DNA from: Curtobacterium sp. MCLR17_032
GTDB taxonomy: Bacteria > Actinomycetota > Actinomycetes > Actinomycetales > Microbacteriaceae
NCBI RefSeq assembly: GCF_003234795.2
Contig: NZ_CP126268.1
Location: 1,922,001 to 1,986,000, forward strand
Reading direction: 5' to 3'
Length of the DNA: 64,000 nt
Below, piece after piece: positions 61,553 to 64,000 of this stretch. The first letter of the stretch is position 1. The number at the start of each line of letters is the position of its first letter. The position numbers and the translations under genes are program-made. Under the pieces are notes generated by a model that was not told where the DNA came from, did not search any database, and was given only the letters and a program-made list of their open reading frames with translations.

Positions 61553-63632
61553 GGCCGGCCGACTCCATCTGCCGCAGGGCCTTCTTCAGGTCCTGCACCT
61601 CGTCACGCAGTCGGGCCGCGAGCTCGAACTTCAGTTCGGCCGCCGCCTGCAGCATCTGGTCGTTGAGGTCGGCGATCGTGGCCTCGAGCTGCGTCGCGCC
61701 CTCGCCGGCGATGCCCTCGCGGCGGAGCGACGGCGTCGGTGCGCGGCGGCCGTCACGGACACCGCCCCCGCGGCGCTCGAGGAGCTCGCGGGTGTCGTCG
61801 CTCTCGCGGTTGAGGACCTCGGTGATGTCGGCGATCTTCTTGCGCAGCGGCTGCGGGTCGATGCCGTGCTCGAGGTTGTACGCCACCTGCTTCTCGCGGC
61901 GGCGATCGGTCTCCTCGATGGCCTGCTTCATGGAGTCGGTCATCTTGTCGGCGTACATCAAGACCTGACCCGACACGTTGCGCGCGGCACGACCGATCGT
62001 CTGGATGAGCGAGGTCGACGACCGGAGGAAGCCTTCCTTGTCGGCGTCGAGGATCGCGACGAGCGAGACCTCCGGCAGGTCGAGGCCCTCACGCAGCAGG
62101 TTGATGCCGATGAGCACGTCGTAGACGCCCTGGCGCAGCTCGGTGAGCAGCTCCACGCGCTTCAGGGTGTCGACGTCCGAGTGCAGGTAGCGCACCCGGA
62201 CCCCGGCGTTGCCGAGGAAGTCGGTGAGCTCTTCGGCCATGCGCTTGGTCAGTGTGGTGACGAGCACGCGCTCGTTCTTCTCGGAGCGCTGCTTGATCTC
62301 CTCGAGCAGGTCGTCGATCTGGCCGTCGCTCGGCTTGATGATGATCTCGGGGTCGATGAGGCCCGTCGGGCGGATGATCTGCTCGACGACGCTGTCCGTG
62401 ATGCCGAGCTCGTACTTGCCGGGCGTCGCCGACAGGAAGACCTTCTGCCCGACGCGGTCGAGGAACTCCTCCCACTTCAGCGGGCGGTTGTCCATCGCGC
62501 TCGGCAGCCGGAAGCCGTGCTCCACCAGGGTGCGCTTCCGGGAGGCGTCGCCCTCGTACATCGCACCGATCTGCGGCACCGTGACGTGCGACTCGTCGAT
62601 GACCAGGAGGAAGTCCTCCGGGAAGTAGTCGATGAGGCAGTGCGGGGCTTCGCCGGGGCCGCGGCCCTCCATGTGGCGGGAGTAGTTCTCGATGCCCGAG
62701 CAGAACCCGATCTGCTCCATCATCTCGATGTCGAAGGTGGTGCGCATCCGGAGCCGCTGGGCCTCGAGCAGCTTGCCCTGGCCCTCGAGCTCGGCGAGCC
62801 GCTCGGCCAGCTCGTGCTTGATCGAGGTGATCGCCCGGTGCATGACGTCGGTGTCCGCGACGTAGTGGGACGCCGGGAAGATCGAGACGGCGGGCAGGTC
62901 GTCGATGACGTTGCCGGTCAGCGGGTGCAGCGAGGACAGCGCTTCGATCTCGTCACCGAACATCTCGATGCGGATCGCGTGCTCTTCGTACATCGGGATG
63001 ATCTCGAGCGTGTCGCCGCGGACCCGGAAGGTGCCGCGGGCGAAGTCGACGTCGTTGCGCTGGTACTGCATGCTGACGAACTTCCGCACGAGCTGGTCGC
63101 GGGAGATGTTCTGCCCGATGTGCAGCGCGACCGAGGCGTTCATGTACTGCTCGGGCGTGCCGAGGCCGTAGATGCAGGACACGGTCGACACCACGACGGT
63201 GTCACGGCGGCTGAGCAGGGAGTTCGTCGTCGAGTGCCGCAGACGCTCGACCTCGGCGTTGACGGACGAGTCCTTCTCGATGAAGGTGTCCGTCTGCGGG
63301 ACGTAGGCCTCGGGCTGGTAGTAGTCGTAGTACGAGACGAAGTACTCGATGGCGTTGTTCGGCATCAGGCCGCGGAACTCGTTGGCGAGCTGCGCCGCCA
63401 GCGTCTTGTTGTGCGCGAGCACCAGCGTCGGCCGCTGCACCTGTTCGATCAGCCACGCGGTGGTCGCCGACTTGCCGGTACCGGTCGCACCGAGCAGCAC
63501 GACGTCGGTCTCACCCGCGTTGATGCGCCCGGCGAGTTCGGCGATGGCCGCGGGCTGGTCCCCACTCGGCATGTACTCGCTGATGACCTCGAACGGTCGG
63601 ATGGCACGCGTGGGCTCTACGGCAACTCCCAT
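61542..63632 (-). CDS. uvrB: Excinuclease ABC subunit B
   Basis: A 696-residue helicase-like repair protein. Walker A is [16 protein letters not shown]; the damage-verifying beta-hairpin is [17 protein letters not shown]; motif VI lies in [19 protein letters not shown]; the UVR domain at the end ([21 protein letters not shown]) binds UvrC. A longer frame begins at 63662, but the ATG at 63632 is preferred because TACTGT lies 7 nt before it and homologues begin near this point. It overlaps the SDR gene. Confidence 0.95.
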   Translation of the reverse strand: MGVAVEPTRAIRPFEVISEYMPSGDQPAAIAELAGRINAGETDVVLLGATGTGKSATTAWLIEQVQRPTLVLAHNKTLAAQLANEFRGLMPNNAIEYFVSYYDYYQPEAYVPQTDTFIEKDSSVNAEVERLRHSTTNSLLSRRDTVVVSTVSCIYGLGTPEQYMNASVALHIGQNISRDQLVRKFVSMQYQRNDVDFARGTFRVRGDTLEIIPMYEEHAIRIEMFGDEIEALSSLHPLTGNVIDDLPAVSIFPASHYVADTDVMHRAITSIKHELAERLAELEGQGKLLEAQRLRMRTTFDIEMMEQIGFCSGIENYSRHMEGRGPGEAPHCLIDYFPEDFLLVIDESHVTVPQIGAMYEGDASRKRTLVEHGFRLPSAMDNRPLKWEEFLDRVGQKVFLSATPGKYELGITDSVVEQIIRPTGLIDPEIIIKPSDGQIDDLLEEIKQRSEKNERVLVTTLTKRMAEELTDFLGNAGVRVRYLHSDVDTLKRVELLTELRQGVYDVLIGINLLREGLDLPEVSLVAILDADKEGFLRSSTSLIQTIGRAARNVSGQVLMYADKMTDSMKQAIEETDRRREKQVAYNLEHGIDPQPLRKKIADITEVLNRESDDTRELLERRGGGVRDGRRAPTPSLRREGIAGEGATQLEATIADLNDQMLQAAAELKFELAARLRDEVQDLKKALRQMESAGHVV

Positions 63633-63639
63633 GGAGCCA

Positions 63640-63645
63640 ACAGTA
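63640..63645 (-). promoter_or_regulatory. -10 hexamer TACTGT, leaderless promoter of uvrB
   Basis: TACTGT ends 7 nt before the ATG at 63632, which supports that start over the longer one at 63662. Confidence 0.6.
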
Positions 63646-63735
63646 GGCGCGGCCGCTGACATCGGAGTGCTCTGCTCGCCCTCGGCGTACTGTCACCCGA
63701 TAGCGGACGCAGAGACACCTGATCGGCACCGGTCG

Positions 63736-63741
63736 TAGCCT
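63736..63741 (+). promoter_or_regulatory. Candidate -10 hexamer TAGCCT for the MFS gene
   Basis: TAGCCT predicts a transcript start near 63748 and a leader of about 28 nt containing AGAGG. Confidence 0.4.
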
Positions 63742-63775
63742 CCGAGCCGTTCAGCAACCCGACCGAAGAGGCCCC

Positions 63776-64000
63776 ATGACCACGGCCCCCGCTGCAGCAC
63801 GAGCGACGGGCACCCCGTTCCGCGGACGCATCCGCGGGCGGGTGCTCCTGGTCCTCTGCTGCATGTACGCCATCTCGTACATCGACCGTACGAACATCTC
63901 GACCGCCCTCCCCTACATCACCGACGAGTTCGGCCTCAGCGACACCGACGCCGGGTTCATCGTCTCGGCGTTCGCACTGCCGTACGCCCTGCTGCAGGTG
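63776..64000 (+). CDS. MFS transporter, anion:cation symporter type, N-terminal fragment
   Basis: The first 75 codons run to the window edge. After a short basic N-terminus (RGRIRGRVLL) comes a membrane span and the sequence YAISYIDRTNISTALPYITDEFGLSDTDAGF, which is a strong match to the anion:cation symporter (tartrate/glucarate-type) group of MFS proteins; the IDR-TN pair is diagnostic. A second span begins at ALPYALLQV. ATG has AGAGG upstream. The substrate is probably a sugar acid or carboxylate. Confidence 0.8.
   Translation, partial: MTTAPAAARATGTPFRGRIRGRVLLVLCCMYAISYIDRTNISTALPYITDEFGLSDTDAGFIVSAFALPYALLQV

Noticed and set aside
54650..61666. Very long open frame (over 2,300 codons) on the plus strand across the uvr genes
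   Set aside because: It runs antisense to rapZ, uvrC, uvrA and the SDR gene, all with clear motifs. Long antisense frames are expected at about 71 % G+C, and its protein is low-complexity with no domain.

Overview
This window is about 71 % G+C, densely coded, and shows the gene order of a high-GC Gram-positive bacterium: an rbpA-secG-tpiA-pgk-gap-whiA-rapZ-uvrC block next to tkt-tal-pgi-zwf-opcA-pgl, an actinobacterial glgA/glgC pair, a suf operon beside ctaA/ctaB, and WhiA and RbpA, which are actinobacterial hallmarks. Protein style, many GTG starts and many leaderless promoters suggest the family Microbacteriaceae; Curtobacterium is my best guess, made from memory and not from a search.

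Layout. 1-6.4 kb holds small housekeeping and accessory genes: two GNAT acetyltransferases, an MFS exporter, a DUF1349 protein, an RNA methyltransferase, a sirtuin and a histidine phosphatase. 6.2-12 kb carries two small membrane proteins, a glycosyltransferase overlapping an alpha/beta hydrolase, trehalose synthase TreS and a DEDDh exonuclease. 12.1-23.3 kb is an 11-gene co-directional tellurium-resistance-type (ter) cluster: a TerC-superfamily membrane protein, four TerD paralogues, TelA, two unknown proteins, an HpcH/HpaI-like lyase, a 918-residue phosphoribosyltransferase fusion and a HAD phosphatase. Most junctions from the second unknown gene onward overlap by 4 bp or are separated by 3 bp, so this reads as one operon combining a TerD/TelA stress module with a proposed nucleoside-like metabolite pathway. 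23.4-33 kb has ribosomal protein L31 type B, an ABC ATPase, divergent glgA and glgC, serB, fabG, a DUF3099-SURF1 trio, an ABC-F protein and bioY. 33.5-40.3 kb has sufBD-Rieske-sufC-sufT, ctaA and ctaB. 40.6-49 kb is the pentose-phosphate operon. 49.2-63.6 kb, on the minus strand, runs uvrB-SDR-uvrA-uvrC-rapZ-whiA-gap-pgk-tpiA-secG-rbpA. The window starts inside an unknown gene and ends inside an MFS transporter gene.

Two genome-scale patterns run through the window. First, at least fourteen genes have a TANNNT hexamer only 6-8 nt before the start codon and no Shine-Dalgarno sequence, which predicts leaderless mRNAs. Second, a family of GC-rich palindromes sharing the arm ACGGGAGGCCCGG/T occurs at about nine sites. 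Most sit between genes, where they could act as terminators. One lies inside the phosphoribosyltransferase fusion gene and one overlaps the 3' end of uvrC. No tRNA, rRNA, CRISPR array, prophage or insertion sequence was seen.
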